64,000 bases of DNA from Saccharopolyspora erythraea (GCF_018141105.1 NZ_CP054839.1:6327411-6391410); one strand, 5' to 3'; positions 51,759 through 61,776 are shown, counted from the first letter of the stretch. Notes: generated by a model from the sequence alone, not told the origin. Translations and numbers: made by a program.

Positions 51759-53402
51759 TCAGCTCCCCACCGGTTCAGGATCCCGGGTAGCAATGTGCTC
51801 GACGGCGATCGAGGTAGTGGTACGGCGGCATACCTTCCCGGTTGGAGCCAACGGGAGTTCCGGCAACCGCACCAGGAACTCCGGTAGTTTCCGACGTTCG
51901 AGTCCGCGTTCTTGCTCGAGGAAAGCGGTGATCTCGGAGAGAGACAGCTCTGGAGTTCCTGCGGCTTGACTGATGCACGCGCACATTCGTTCACCGAGAT
52001 CGTCATCCGGCACCGGTACGCACGCCACGTCGACGACCACCGGATGTGCGCTGATCTCACGCTCGACCTCGGCCGGGCTGATCTTGTAGCCGCCCCGCGA
52101 GATGACCTGTTCGAGCCTGCCCAGGACGTGCAACCGCCCGTGCTCGTCGAACAAACCCCGGTCTCCACTGCGTACCCAACCATCTGGGGTGCGATAACGG
52201 GCGTCGAGCTCGGGGGCTGCGACGTAGCACAGCGGGCTCATCGGGCCCCGAGCCCAGATTTCGCCGGTCTCACCCTGCGGAGCAGGCTGACCCTGACGGT
52301 CCACGATGCGGATCGATGCAACTGATTGATCGGGAGTTCCGGTACCTGCTCCACGACCTGTTCCCGTTCTCGCGGTGTGGCAGTTCACTCCGTCCGATGA
52401 TCCGTAAATAGTGATGACCTGACAGCCGAACCGCCGACGGCATTGCTGCGCGGTGACATCAGAGAGCGGAGCAGCACTCGACACGACCGCCCGCAGGCTT
52501 GTGGTGTCTTCGTCCGGTGTACTGGGATGTTCCGACAGCCGGCGCAACATCGTCGGCACACCGAACAGATGCGTCGGACGGTACTGGGCGACCATCCGCA
52601 AGGCTTGCGCCGAATCGAACCGCTCAGCCAGCACGAGCGTCCAGCCCAAAGCGGCAATGGCGACGAAGGTCGCGCACGAACCGTAGGACGAGGCCATCGA
52701 CATGAGGATGAGACCGCGCACCGGTCCATCCCCGTCGTGCAGGGCCCGCACATAGTTCGCTCGGCCCCCGGCCATGGCGTTGTGCGAGTAGGCGATCATC
52801 TTCGGGTCCGCCGAAGTACCAGACGTGACCAGGATCCGGACGGGTGCCTCCGGATCTACTGGCCGTGGGGACCATTCGCTCGATGGACGGACGTCGTCCA
52901 GCGAGCGTGATCCGTCTTCGCCTGCACCGAAGGTGAATACCGAGCGAGTATGTGCCAGCTCGCTGGCGACGTCCGCGTCCTGTGCAGCGCCGAAGATGCC
53001 GGCGCTGGCACGTGAGCGGCCGAGCAGACTGATTGTATCCCGGCTACCGCGGCCCGCCGGGTACGGAAGCGCCACCGCGCCGATCGCGGCGACCGCGAGT
53101 TCCGCTACGGCCATCCGCCACCCGTTGGGCATGCGGATCCCGATGATGTCCCGCGCGCCGAGCCCGGCATCGGTCAGCGCCGCGGCGATCCGGCGTACCT
53201 CACGGTCCAGCGTTGCGTAGTCGAGTGTCCGTTCCGCATCGATCACCGCGTCGCGGTCCGGATGTGCGCGAACATGCTCGGTGAACAGCGTGTAGACGTC
53301 CTTGTCCGGGCAGTTGCCTTGGCGCACAAACTGGCTCCGCAGCTCCACTGGCACACAGTCTCGTATCTCGGTGCCCGTCTGGGACATCCAGGGCTCGGTC
53401 AC
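51759..53402 (-). CDS. Acyl-CoA ligase (ANL superfamily), second copy
   Basis: 547 aa. The P-loop is ILVTSGTSADPKMIAYSH, with IYGSSDG at A5, SGDRGL at A7 and PTGKVCR carrying the catalytic lysine. VISRGGYKISPAEVE is the A8 hinge. GTG 53402 overlaps the preceding stop by 4 bases and has TTGGGAG upstream. It follows a CaiB-type CoA-transferase, so the two together probably activate and move an acyl group. It is not a close paralogue of the ligase at 45.5 kb. Confidence 0.88.
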   Translation of the reverse strand: MTEPWMSQTGTEIRDCVPVELRSQFVRQGNCPDKDVYTLFTEHVRAHPDRDAVIDAERTLDYATLDREVRRIAAALTDAGLGARDIIGIRMPNGWRMAVAELAVAAIGAVALPYPAGRGSRDTISLLGRSRASAGIFGAAQDADVASELAHTRSVFTFGAGEDGSRSLDDVRPSSEWSPRPVDPEAPVRILVTSGTSADPKMIAYSHNAMAGGRANYVRALHDGDGPVRGLILMSMASSYGSCATFVAIAALGWTLVLAERFDSAQALRMVAQYRPTHLFGVPTMLRRLSEHPSTPDEDTTSLRAVVSSAAPLSDVTAQQCRRRFGCQVITIYGSSDGVNCHTARTGTGRGAGTGTPDQSVASIRIVDRQGQPAPQGETGEIWARGPMSPLCYVAAPELDARYRTPDGWVRSGDRGLFDEHGRLHVLGRLEQVISRGGYKISPAEVEREISAHPVVVDVACVPVPDDDLGERMCACISQAAGTPELSLSEITAFLEQERGLERRKLPEFLVRLPELPLAPTGKVCRRTTTSIAVEHIATRDPEPVGS

Positions 53403-55099
53403 TTGAACTCCCAAGGTGTCGAGGGGAATACGTGCTTGTCGTGTACCAGAGCGATGCCAAATCTTGGGTCAGCGGCCAGGTCCCGTAGGTCGGTGCACAC
53501 CTGTGTCGCTACCACGTCTGCTTCCGCCAACAGAGAGATCAATGTCGCAGTCGATTGCTCTCGCACCCTGGCAACGATCTCGGCGGTGCCGCCGTCAGAC
53601 CTGAGCCCCAGTGGCCCCGCAACGCAGCTGGGAGCTACTCCGCGCGGCAGCACGAGGAATCCGTCGCCGGTCGCCAACGGCCGATCGAGCTCTGTCCACA
53701 ACGGACGCCGGCGCGACCGCGGCACGACTCCGGCCGCTGAGTACAACGAAGAGTCCACCCTGGATCCCGTATTGGTGCGAACCCGTCTGAGCAACGAGGC
53801 CAGCACTCCCTGCGCACACACCAGCCCTCCGAGGATGTCGGTGAGTGTCATCAGCGACGGTGCACTCGGCTCGTCCTCAGGGTACACAGCGGCGCCCAGA
53901 CCGCTGTGCGCCTGAACCAGGAAATCGGTGCCCACCGGCTTGTCGGGCCAGGGCAGCGGCTCCCAGCCCGATGCCCACGCATAGGTCAGTCCCGGGCTCG
54001 TGCGGGCGAGATCGGCCGCGTCCAGACCAAGCTGCTCGGCCTTGCCCGGCGCCCAGTTGTGCACGAACACGTCTGCCGCAGCGACGAGCTCGTGAACTGC
54101 GCGTCGGCCAGCATCGGTCTTGAAGTCCAACTCGACCAACCGTTTGCCCTCGTTCAGGGCCCGGAAGCGCGCGGAGCAATCGCCGGCCATCGGTGGGATT
54201 CCGCGCATCGGATCACCACCCGGCGGCTCGATGCGAATGACCTCGGCCCCCAGCATCTGCAGAACGTGTCCCGCTACCGGGCCCTGGACACGCCGGGTCG
54301 ACTCCACCACGACGATCCCCTCGAGTGGTTTCGCAAGGGATGCCGACGGAGGGATCTCCCCCGTCCCCGGGAGCATGCGCAGGCTGCAGGCGTCAACGTC
54401 GACCGGATGCGCGGGATCGTCCCGCAACGGCACCGCGTGGATACCGGCGGACGCTGCTGCGGCCGTCACGACCTCATAGTCCACGGCCGCCAACGTCTTG
54501 TGCAGTTCCAACGGCAGACTCGCCGATGCCGTGGCGAAACGTTGCTGGAAGGGCCACCAGCCCTCGGCTATCGCTGAGGGTTCGGCGCCTAGCTCGCGCC
54601 AGAACAGCTGCCAGCCCTCGGCATGTAGCGTTTCCAACTCAAACCGGGTTCCGTCCCGCGACCGAAACGGTGGACGGCCACCCGCTTCCCAACTCTCCAC
54701 CCATTCGTCATCGCTGGTCGCTACCGCGAGGTACTGCTGCACCGCCAACAACGCGGCCTGCGCGACGGACGTGCGAACCGAGCTCAGTCGGGTGCCCCTA
54801 GCACATGCGATCGAACCCGCCAGAACACCCTGCGCCGCGAGTACTCCGGCCACAGTGGAGGCGTAGTCCACCCCGAGCCGAGCCGGACGACCTGCGGCCC
54901 GTCCGTGCACATGCATGAGCCCGCATGCCGCCTGCACCGCAGACTCGTCCGGCAGCGGAATTCCAACCGGGCCGGACCAGTCGATATCCGCCTCGACCTG
55001 CGCTGCCGCGCAGTCCGCCGGTAAGGCGGTCAGCTGCGCCTGCGCCACCCGGGCGGCGACCTCAGGGACCGCCTTGGGCACCGAAGCCGTCGTCGTCAC
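53399..55099 (-). CDS. CaiB/BaiF (family III) CoA-transferase, two-domain
   Basis: 566 aa, longer than the usual 400 or so. The C-terminal 300 residues are a standard family III unit: VVESTRRVQGPVAGHVLQMLGAEVIRIEPP, FVHNWAPGKAEQLGL, TDFLVQAHSGLG and SRVDSSLYSA with the candidate catalytic Asp. The N-terminal 230 residues look like a second, degenerate CaiB half with LGVDYASTVAGVLAAQ. Such proteins transfer CoA between carboxylates. Start and stop overlap both neighbours by 4 bases. Confidence 0.85.
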   Translation of the reverse strand: MTTTASVPKAVPEVAARVAQAQLTALPADCAAAQVEADIDWSGPVGIPLPDESAVQAACGLMHVHGRAAGRPARLGVDYASTVAGVLAAQGVLAGSIACARGTRLSSVRTSVAQAALLAVQQYLAVATSDDEWVESWEAGGRPPFRSRDGTRFELETLHAEGWQLFWRELGAEPSAIAEGWWPFQQRFATASASLPLELHKTLAAVDYEVVTAAAASAGIHAVPLRDDPAHPVDVDACSLRMLPGTGEIPPSASLAKPLEGIVVVESTRRVQGPVAGHVLQMLGAEVIRIEPPGGDPMRGIPPMAGDCSARFRALNEGKRLVELDFKTDAGRRAVHELVAAADVFVHNWAPGKAEQLGLDAADLARTSPGLTYAWASGWEPLPWPDKPVGTDFLVQAHSGLGAAVYPEDEPSAPSLMTLTDILGGLVCAQGVLASLLRRVRTNTGSRVDSSLYSAAGVVPRSRRRPLWTELDRPLATGDGFLVLPRGVAPSCVAGPLGLRSDGGTAEIVARVREQSTATLISLLAEADVVATQVCTDLRDLAADPRFGIALVHDKHVFPSTPWEFK

Positions 55100-55902
55100 G
55101 ACTGCCGTTCCTTTCGCCCCTGCACCGAGTACATGACACTGGAAGAGGCCCGAAACGACGGGTCGCGCATCACCGCGCGTACCTCCGCCAACTCCTCATC
55201 GGTCATCCCGACCGAGACCAGCCCATCCCGCAATTGATACGTGTGATTGACCTGCAGCTGCAGATCGGCTGACCGTGCATGTCGCAACTGGACGTACGGC
55301 CGCGGGTCGATGTCCACCAGGCCTGCCACGCGCATCGCTGAGGCGACACGCCTCCCCCACTCAGGATCGCCGCCACGCGCACGCATCAACGTGGTTTTTG
55401 CGGTCAGGAACTTCTGGTAAACCTGCGCGGACCGTTCATCAGCCGTCAGCAGCGGCGGTTCATAGGCGGTATCGAGTTCCTCGATCTGCAACCAGCCGCC
55501 CGGCTTCAAAGCCCGTACGAGTGCTGCCATGATCGAATCACGTTCAGCGAGCTGTTGGAGAACCAGTCTTGCCGCGATCAGATCGAACCGGTTCTCGGGT
55601 AACGGTTCGACCCTGACGTCGTGCACGGCTGTTGTCAGGTTGGGATGATCACCGATGCGGCCTCGCTCCACATCGGTGGCCACAACGGTTCCGGTGGGCG
55701 CGACGCGGTCGGCGAGCCATCTCGCGATGGAGCCGTTGCCGGCCCCCAGCTCCAAGCAGTGCCAGCCGTCGGAAACGCCAGTGGCTGCGAGCCGTTCAGT
55801 GGTCATCGGGTCATGGGCAGCGGACAAGCACCGGTACTGCTCGTCTCGGTGGTTACCATCGCTGAACACGTAGCCGTGCATATCGGATGGGACAGTCGTC
55901 AC
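55096..55902 (-). CDS. SAM-dependent methyltransferase
   Basis: 268 aa. CLELGAGNGSIARWLADRV is motif I, VVATDVERGRI motif II, LPENRFDLIAARLVLQQL motif IV/V, and LKPGGWLQIEELDT the following strand. The C-terminal cap is large, as in small-molecule O- or N-methyltransferases of antibiotic clusters. GTG start and stop both overlap neighbours by 4 bases. Confidence 0.9.
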   Translation of the reverse strand: MTTVPSDMHGYVFSDGNHRDEQYRCLSAAHDPMTTERLAATGVSDGWHCLELGAGNGSIARWLADRVAPTGTVVATDVERGRIGDHPNLTTAVHDVRVEPLPENRFDLIAARLVLQQLAERDSIMAALVRALKPGGWLQIEELDTAYEPPLLTADERSAQVYQKFLTAKTTLMRARGGDPEWGRRVASAMRVAGLVDIDPRPYVQLRHARSADLQLQVNHTYQLRDGLVSVGMTDEELAEVRAVMRDPSFRASSSVMYSVQGRKERQS

Positions 55903-57035
55903 CGCAGAGCACCGTCCTCTCGGGCGAAATCGCAGACCGCATCGGCGATTCGAGCGACCTCGGAGTCACTGAGGTGCGGGTAGATCGGCAATGCCAGGAT
56001 CCGCCGGCTCGCGTATTCGGCGTTCGGCCACCGCCCACCTGCGGGAGCGTGCGGCGCGAATCCAGCCTGCAGCGGCAGTGGCTGCGGGTAGTAGACGTGC
56101 GAGCCGATGCCCCGCGACGCCAGGTGATCGCGCAACTCATCGCGTTTCTCGACTTGTAAGCAGTAGACGTAGTAGCAACGTCCCTCCCTCCCTGGCGGTG
56201 GAGGCACGATGGCGCGACCGTTGAGCCGGGAGAAGCGTTCGGTGTAGTAGTCGGCGATGGCGGCGCGACGTTCCAGGCGCGCCGGGAATCCCGCGAACCG
56301 GTAGGTCTGAAACGCCGCCTGGATCTCGTCGAACCGACTGTTCGTCCCGACGATGTCGTAGACGAACCGCCGCCGGTTCTGCCCGTGGTTGCGCAGCATC
56401 CGCACCGTGCGCCCCAGCTCCGGATCGCCAGTGACGACCGCACCGCCCTCGCCGGGCATGCCGAAGGACTTCACCTGCACGAACGAAAAGACACCCGCAT
56501 TCCCCCAGAGCCCGGCGGGCGTACCGCGAAGCACCGCCCCCTGCGCGACCGCGGAATCCTCGAGAAGCCGCAACTTGTGCTGTGCCGCCAGCTCCACCAA
56601 GCGCGGCATATCCGCCATGATCGAGAACATGTGTGCTGGCATGATCGCCTTGGCCCGGTCGGTGATCCGTCGCTCGACGTCGTCGGGATCGACGACCATG
56701 GTGTGCGGGTCGATATCGGCGAAGACAGGCTTCGCACCAACCTCGAGCACCGACGATGCCAGTGGCGCGCAACCGAAGGCCGGCACGACGACCTCGTCTC
56801 CGGACCCGATTCCCATCGCGCGCAACACGAGGCCGAGCGCGGCTGTGCCACTCCCGCACGCCACTACATCGGCTGCGCCGAGCGAATCCCGCAGCAGCTC
56901 CTCGAAATCGGCGGTGCGTGTACCAAGGATGAACTTCTGTTCGCGCGCGGTGCCGATCTCCTGCAGCAACTCGAGCATGACCTTGCGGTCGTCGGCGAAC
57001 AGGTCCGGAGGGAAGAACGGGATTTCCGCACGCAT
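55899..57035 (-). CDS. DegT/DnrJ/EryC1-family PLP aminotransferase (B)
   Basis: 378 aa. CGSGTAALGLVLRA, VVVPAFGCAPLASSV, LLEDSAVAQG (Asp contacting the pyridine nitrogen) and FVQVKSFGMPGEGG (PLP-binding Lys) are the fold-I sugar-aminotransferase landmarks. Family members transaminate keto sugars or keto cyclitols, or act as PLP dehydratases when the lysine is His. Here Lys is kept, so transamination is expected. It overlaps the paralogue upstream by one base and the methyltransferase by 4. Confidence 0.92.
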   Translation of the reverse strand: MRAEIPFFPPDLFADDRKVMLELLQEIGTAREQKFILGTRTADFEELLRDSLGAADVVACGSGTAALGLVLRAMGIGSGDEVVVPAFGCAPLASSVLEVGAKPVFADIDPHTMVVDPDDVERRITDRAKAIMPAHMFSIMADMPRLVELAAQHKLRLLEDSAVAQGAVLRGTPAGLWGNAGVFSFVQVKSFGMPGEGGAVVTGDPELGRTVRMLRNHGQNRRRFVYDIVGTNSRFDEIQAAFQTYRFAGFPARLERRAAIADYYTERFSRLNGRAIVPPPPGREGRCYYVYCLQVEKRDELRDHLASRGIGSHVYYPQPLPLQAGFAPHAPAGGRWPNAEYASRRILALPIYPHLSDSEVARIADAVCDFAREDGALR

Positions 57036-58222
57036 CAGCCGTACCTCCGGAAGCAGAATTCGCGAACAACGGAGCAGACCCGGTCGACTTGCCCGTCTTC
57101 GAGATCGGGGTACAGCGGTAAGGCCACGGCCCGCTCGCTTGCGGCTTCCGCGGTCGGGAAGTCACCCCGGCGGTGCCCGTGCCCGGCAAAGCAGGGTTGC
57201 AGGTGCAGTGGCATCGGGTAGTACGTTTCAGTGCCGATCCCGCACCGAGCCAAGTGGTCGACCAGCTCGTCGCGATGTTCGACCTCGATCAGGTACACGT
57301 AAAAGACCGCCGCCGAACCCGGTCCCCGGTCGACCACCTCCGGACACCGGAGCGCACCGGGTACCCCGCTGAGACGTTCCCCGTAGGCTTCGGCCAGTCT
57401 CGCTCGGCGGGCGATGTCGGTATCCAGGCACGTCATCTTGGCCAGTAGCACGGCTGCCTGGATGTCGTCCATCTTGCTGTTGGTGCCCACCAGTCCGGTT
57501 TCGGTGGAAATGCCCGGAAAGTTGTCGAGGGTCCGGCCGAATCGGCCGTGGTGTCGTAGCCCGGCGACCAGCTCGGCGACCTGGGGATCGTTTGTGAGCA
57601 CCGCACCGGCGTCGCCTAGAGCGCCCAAAGTCTTGCTGGGGAAGAAAGACAGCACGCCACCGGCACCGTGCAGCCCCGCGTGGATCCCGGCTTGCCGCAT
57701 CCCGATTCCCTCGGCGCTGTCCTCCAGCAGGGTCAGCCCGCGGCGGTCGGCGACTTCGCGCAACGCGGACATATCGGCCATCTGGCAGAACAGGTGCGCC
57801 GGCATCACGAAGCGGGTACGCGGCCCCGCGACCCGGTCAACCTCGGCCGCATCGAGCGCGTAGGTGACCGGATCGATGTCGGCGAACACCGGTCGCCCGC
57901 CGGCGAGCACGACCGATGTCGCGGTGGAGACGAACGAATACGCCGGTACCACGACTTCGTCACCGGGACGTAACCCGGCCGCGCGCAGCAGCAGAATCAG
58001 TGCATCGGTGCCGCTGTTGACCCCTACCGCGAAACGCGCACCGGTGTAGTCGGCGAGCCGGCGCTCCAGTTCACCGACCTGGCGCCCGTGGGAGAACTTC
58101 CCGTTGTCGAAGACCTCCTCCACACGGGCGCTGATGGACGACCAAAGCCGATCGAACGTTCGGGCTTGCGAGAAGAACGGAACAGGAACATCGGCGGGAG
58201 CTGTTACATCAGGCGAGGTCAT
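57035..58222 (-). CDS. DegT/DnrJ/EryC1-family PLP aminotransferase (A)
   Basis: 395 aa. GVNSGTDALILLLRA, VVVPAYSFVSTATSV, LLEDSAEGIG and SFFPSKTLGALGDAG (PLP Lys) are intact. It is a paralogue of the following gene, but its landmarks differ enough to suggest a different keto substrate or position. ATG 58222 is preferred because it aligns with the family N-terminus. A GTG at 58324 would add 34 residues without similarity. It is the first gene of a tightly overlapping six-gene operon facing the plus-strand Gfo/Idh operon. Confidence 0.9.
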   Translation of the reverse strand: MTSPDVTAPADVPVPFFSQARTFDRLWSSISARVEEVFDNGKFSHGRQVGELERRLADYTGARFAVGVNSGTDALILLLRAAGLRPGDEVVVPAYSFVSTATSVVLAGGRPVFADIDPVTYALDAAEVDRVAGPRTRFVMPAHLFCQMADMSALREVADRRGLTLLEDSAEGIGMRQAGIHAGLHGAGGVLSFFPSKTLGALGDAGAVLTNDPQVAELVAGLRHHGRFGRTLDNFPGISTETGLVGTNSKMDDIQAAVLLAKMTCLDTDIARRARLAEAYGERLSGVPGALRCPEVVDRGPGSAAVFYVYLIEVEHRDELVDHLARCGIGTETYYPMPLHLQPCFAGHGHRRGDFPTAEAASERAVALPLYPDLEDGQVDRVCSVVREFCFRRYG

Positions 58223-58539
58223 GAGCTCATCATTCGAGCCGACGGAATCCGCCCCGCGGGCCAAGACGACCACACTCCTGTGAGGACAATCGATCGGGTT
58301 GGTGATCAACAAGCTAGCGGACACGCAATCCGTAACGAAAGCCGTCAGTCGCCACGGTGGAAGTTTTCACTCGATGGGGTGAGACGCGAACCTCCTTCCT
58401 TCAGGACGGCTTCCATTCGACTTCTGAGGACCAGTACCTTCGCTCCGACCGGAGTGCCGTCACGCCGCGATGGGTCCTATCGATCGGCATGGAACGACTG
58501 ATCCGGCCCCGCGACCAAAGCGCGTAGCTACGGAGTACA

Positions 58540-59571
58540 ATGCTGCAACCATTCGTGGTCGGCCTCGGCCGGGCAGGCGCCGGCCTGCATTTGCCGGTCC
58601 TGGCAAAAGCTCGGGCTGCTGCAAGCGAACTCTTCCACCCCCGTCCCGTCGTCGCATGCGACCCGGACCCGGAAAGGCGCCGTGCCGCTTCCGGCGTGAC
58701 CACCGTCGACTCCACACGCGCGGCCGCAGAGCTACTGGACCCGGACAGCACCGTGGTGCACCTCTGCACGCCACCGCAGAACCGGGCCGAACTGCTCGCC
58801 GGCCTCGCCGAACTCGGCTTCCAGCGGTTCATCGTGGAGAAACCCCTCGCCACCGACGTCCGCGAGCTGGATGAGATCAGCGCGCTGCGCAGCCGGCACG
58901 GGCTCGACCCGGCGGTGGTGACGCATTGGCTGGACTCCGAGCTCACCCGCCGGCTCAAGTCATTGATCCGACAGCAGCGGCTCGGCGAACTGCGATCAAT
59001 CGCGGTGGACCAGCACAAACCCCGGTTCACCCGCTCAACCAGTGCCGACGGGCACCCGACGGCGTTCGACGTCGAAGTGCCGCATTCCCTCGCCGTAGTA
59101 CTACACCTGGCAGGGTCGGCGGCGGTCCGCCACGCGACGTGGACCGACATGCACGCCCCGAGCTGCCTGCTCCCCCGGATGGGCAGCGCGCGCATGGCCC
59201 TCCAGCACCACAACGGTGTCGTCACCGAGATCTTCTCCGACCTGACCGCACCGATGAAGCAACGCCAGATCACCTTGGAATTCGACCGCGGCCAGGCGAT
59301 CGGCCAGTATCCGATAAGCGAGAGTGACGACCATGCACAGCTGCTGATCCGCGGCGAATCCACGAGCCGGGAAGTCTTCCGCGATGACGCACTGACCAAC
59401 TTCGTGGTGAGCGCCTACCGCCATTTCCAAAGCGCTACACGCAGCGACCACGGGACGTTCGACCTGCACTACGACGTCGTCGGGCTGCTTGCGGCAGCGA
59501 AGCGACTGTGCCTGGCGGCCGAGCAGGTCGTCACATCCCCGCCGAAGGAAAGTCTCCACCATGCGTGCTGA
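58540..59571 (+). CDS. Gfo/Idh/MocA-family oxidoreductase (A)
   Basis: 343 aa. FVVGLGRAGAGLHLPVL binds NAD(P), VEKPLATDV places the catalytic Lys, and VEVPHSLAVVLHLAG holds the usual Asp/His region with His only. CGGAG lies 5 bases before ATG 58540. It leads the plus-strand operon and faces the aminotransferase operon across 317 bases. Oxidation of a hydroxyl to the ketone used by a DegT aminotransferase, as in NtdC/NtdA-type 3-amino sugar pathways, is the simplest model. Confidence 0.88.
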   Translation: MLQPFVVGLGRAGAGLHLPVLAKARAAASELFHPRPVVACDPDPERRRAASGVTTVDSTRAAAELLDPDSTVVHLCTPPQNRAELLAGLAELGFQRFIVEKPLATDVRELDEISALRSRHGLDPAVVTHWLDSELTRRLKSLIRQQRLGELRSIAVDQHKPRFTRSTSADGHPTAFDVEVPHSLAVVLHLAGSAAVRHATWTDMHAPSCLLPRMGSARMALQHHNGVVTEIFSDLTAPMKQRQITLEFDRGQAIGQYPISESDDHAQLLIRGESTSREVFRDDALTNFVVSAYRHFQSATRSDHGTFDLHYDVVGLLAAAKRLCLAAEQVVTSPPKESLHHAC

Positions 59572-60472
59572 ACAACCTCCCGCACCGAACCGTCTCGCCG
59601 GCATCGGAGACGAAGCAGCCACCGCACTGACCGACCAGATCACCGCCGTCACACGTCTCGGCTGGTCGGCAATCGAACTACGCACAGTAGACGGGATCGC
59701 GCTGGCGGATCTGGCCCCCGAGCCGTTCTCCCACGTGCTGCGCGCTGTCCGAGCCGCCGGCCTCGACGTGGTGTGCCTCGCCTCCCGAATCGGAAACTGG
59801 TCCCGAACCATCACCTCGCCATTCGCCGACGACGTGCACGAACTTGACGTCCTGGCGGAACGTTGTCACCAACTGGGCACCCGATTGATCCGAATCATGT
59901 CCTACCCGAACGACGGCCTTTCCGACGCAGAGTGGAGTGATCGCGCGTTGGCGCGCCTCACCCTGCTGGCCGAGCGCGCCGCAGGACATGGCGTCACGCT
60001 GGTGCACGAGAACTGCGCCGGATGGGCTGGCAGCAACCCCGACCGGATGCTGGAGCTGGTCCACGAGGCCGGTGGTGCCTCGCTGGGGTTGCTCTTCGAC
60101 ACCGGCAACGGCGTCGAGTACGGCTACGACACCTACGACGTACTCCGGCGAATCCTGCCCTACGTCGCGCACGTGCACATCAAGGACGCGATCGGCGAGC
60201 CGGGTGACGCCACATACGTCCTACCCGGCCAAGGGCAGTGCCGCGTCGCCGAAAGCCTGCGACTGTTGATCTCGAACGGCTACTCGGGCGCCTTGTCGAT
60301 CGAACCGCACCTGCTCAGCCGGCCGCATGACGGCATCCAGCCGACCGGTTCCGATGCGGAGCCGTTCGTGAAGGCCGGTCGGCGCCTGGAAACGCTGCTG
60401 AACGAAGCCGTAGCATCCAACGCGCTCGATGAGCGGGATTCCTCCGCCAAGACCGGACACGTCACGTCGTGA
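59561..60472 (+). CDS. TIM-barrel sugar-phosphate isomerase/epimerase-like protein
   Basis: 303 aa, xylose-isomerase-like AP-endonuclease-2 fold. VTLVHENCAGW (Glu), LLFDTGNGVEYGY (Asp) and VAHVHIKDAIG (His/Asp), followed by ALSIEPHL (Glu), match metal ligands of the family. GAAGGA precedes ATG 59561, which overlaps the previous gene by 11 bases. It probably epimerises or isomerises the keto product of the dehydrogenase. Confidence 0.87.
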   Translation: MRAEQPPAPNRLAGIGDEAATALTDQITAVTRLGWSAIELRTVDGIALADLAPEPFSHVLRAVRAAGLDVVCLASRIGNWSRTITSPFADDVHELDVLAERCHQLGTRLIRIMSYPNDGLSDAEWSDRALARLTLLAERAAGHGVTLVHENCAGWAGSNPDRMLELVHEAGGASLGLLFDTGNGVEYGYDTYDVLRRILPYVAHVHIKDAIGEPGDATYVLPGQGQCRVAESLRLLISNGYSGALSIEPHLLSRPHDGIQPTGSDAEPFVKAGRRLETLLNEAVASNALDERDSSAKTGHVTS

Positions 60473-61776
60473 TGCATCACGAGATCTTCAACTGCGACGA
60501 TCGGGACCTGCTCCTGCACCTGCTGACAACCCCCACGGTCGGGCCGTTGGAAGCGTCCGCAGCCGACCCACCGCCACAGCTGTGGCAAGCACAGCGCAGC
60601 TACGCCCGGGCCGCGGCCGCCCTCGGATTCCAGACCGTGCGCCACGAAAGCCCGGCACCGGAGGTCTTAACGCGTGCCGACGTGCCGCGTACCGTGCGCG
60701 ACGCCGCGGCAGACCCGCAGTTCCTCGCGCAACAGCCGAGCCTAGTGCTCCGCCTCGGCCCCGAGCTCCCACGCGAGGCCACCGTGATGTTCAACGTCCA
60801 CCTGGACACGGTCGCCGGCATCGAACCGGTGGCTTTCCGCGACGGTTGCTTCACCGGACGCGGCGCCATCGACGCGAAAGGGCCAGCGGTTGCCCTGCTC
60901 GCGGGCATCCGCGACGCCGCCCGGACCACTCCGGCACTCGGGCGAGACGTCGGAGTTCTCGTACAGGCGGTGTCGGGCGAAGAAGGCGGCGCAATGGGCA
61001 CCTTCGGGACTCGCCCGCTAGTGGAGGCCGGATATTTCGGTCGTCTGAACATCTTTTGCGAACCGACGGGCCTGCAGTACCTGCCTCGTGCGACGGCCTC
61101 GATGACAGCGTGCCTGCAGGTGGACGGCCACGGCGCCATCGACGACCGGCCCGATGCCGGGCACAACGCCACGGTGCTCCTCGGTTTCCTCGCCCAGCAC
61201 CTCGCCCGTGAACTCGATCCGCGGCACCGCCCGGCCCGGCTCTGCGTTGCCGGCATCCACACCGGCGGCCTGCACAATCGGGTCTACGGCAGCGGAAAGT
61301 TGCTGCTGAACCTCTCCTACTCGGACTCTGCCGAGGGCGCTGCGGCGGAGGCCGAATTACTCGCGGCAGTCAACAGCGGAGTCGAGCAGTTCACCGCATC
61401 CTTCGCCCACACCCGGGAATTCGCCCGCACCGCAGCCAACGCCTCGTCCATCACCCGCGTGGACTGGCTCAAGCGTGGCCTACCGTGTCTGCACAACTCC
61501 GCGGCATGGGCCGAAAAACTCCTCACCAACGCTGGTGCGGCTCGCTGGCCGGATAACACCCCGTCCTTCACCTGCGACGCGATCTGGATGGACGGCGCTC
61601 CCGACACCTACACCGCAGTGCTGGGCCCCGGAACCCTCGACGGAAACAACGCGCACGCCGAAGGGGAATACGCCGAACTGGACGAACTCCGGCGATACGC
61701 ATCCATCGTCTCCGCACTCCTCACCGGCTTCACCGATCACCACCGCTGCCAGTCCCAGGAAGGGAGGACTCAATGA
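60472..61776 (+). CDS. M20-family metallopeptidase/amidohydrolase (ArgE/DapE-like)
   Basis: 434 aa. FNVHLDTVAG gives the first zinc His and the catalytic Asp, GRGAIDAKG the bridging Asp, VSGEEGG the general-base Glu pair, FCEPTG and GNNAHAEGEY the remaining zinc ligands. Relatives remove acyl groups from N-acyl amino acids. In this setting it may deacylate an amino sugar or peptide-like intermediate. ATG 60472 overlaps the previous stop by one base; GTG 60469 is an equal alternative. Confidence 0.88.
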   Translation: MHHEIFNCDDRDLLLHLLTTPTVGPLEASAADPPPQLWQAQRSYARAAAALGFQTVRHESPAPEVLTRADVPRTVRDAAADPQFLAQQPSLVLRLGPELPREATVMFNVHLDTVAGIEPVAFRDGCFTGRGAIDAKGPAVALLAGIRDAARTTPALGRDVGVLVQAVSGEEGGAMGTFGTRPLVEAGYFGRLNIFCEPTGLQYLPRATASMTACLQVDGHGAIDDRPDAGHNATVLLGFLAQHLARELDPRHRPARLCVAGIHTGGLHNRVYGSGKLLLNLSYSDSAEGAAAEAELLAAVNSGVEQFTASFAHTREFARTAANASSITRVDWLKRGLPCLHNSAAWAEKLLTNAGAARWPDNTPSFTCDAIWMDGAPDTYTAVLGPGTLDGNNAHAEGEYAELDELRRYASIVSALLTGFTDHHRCQSQEGRTQ

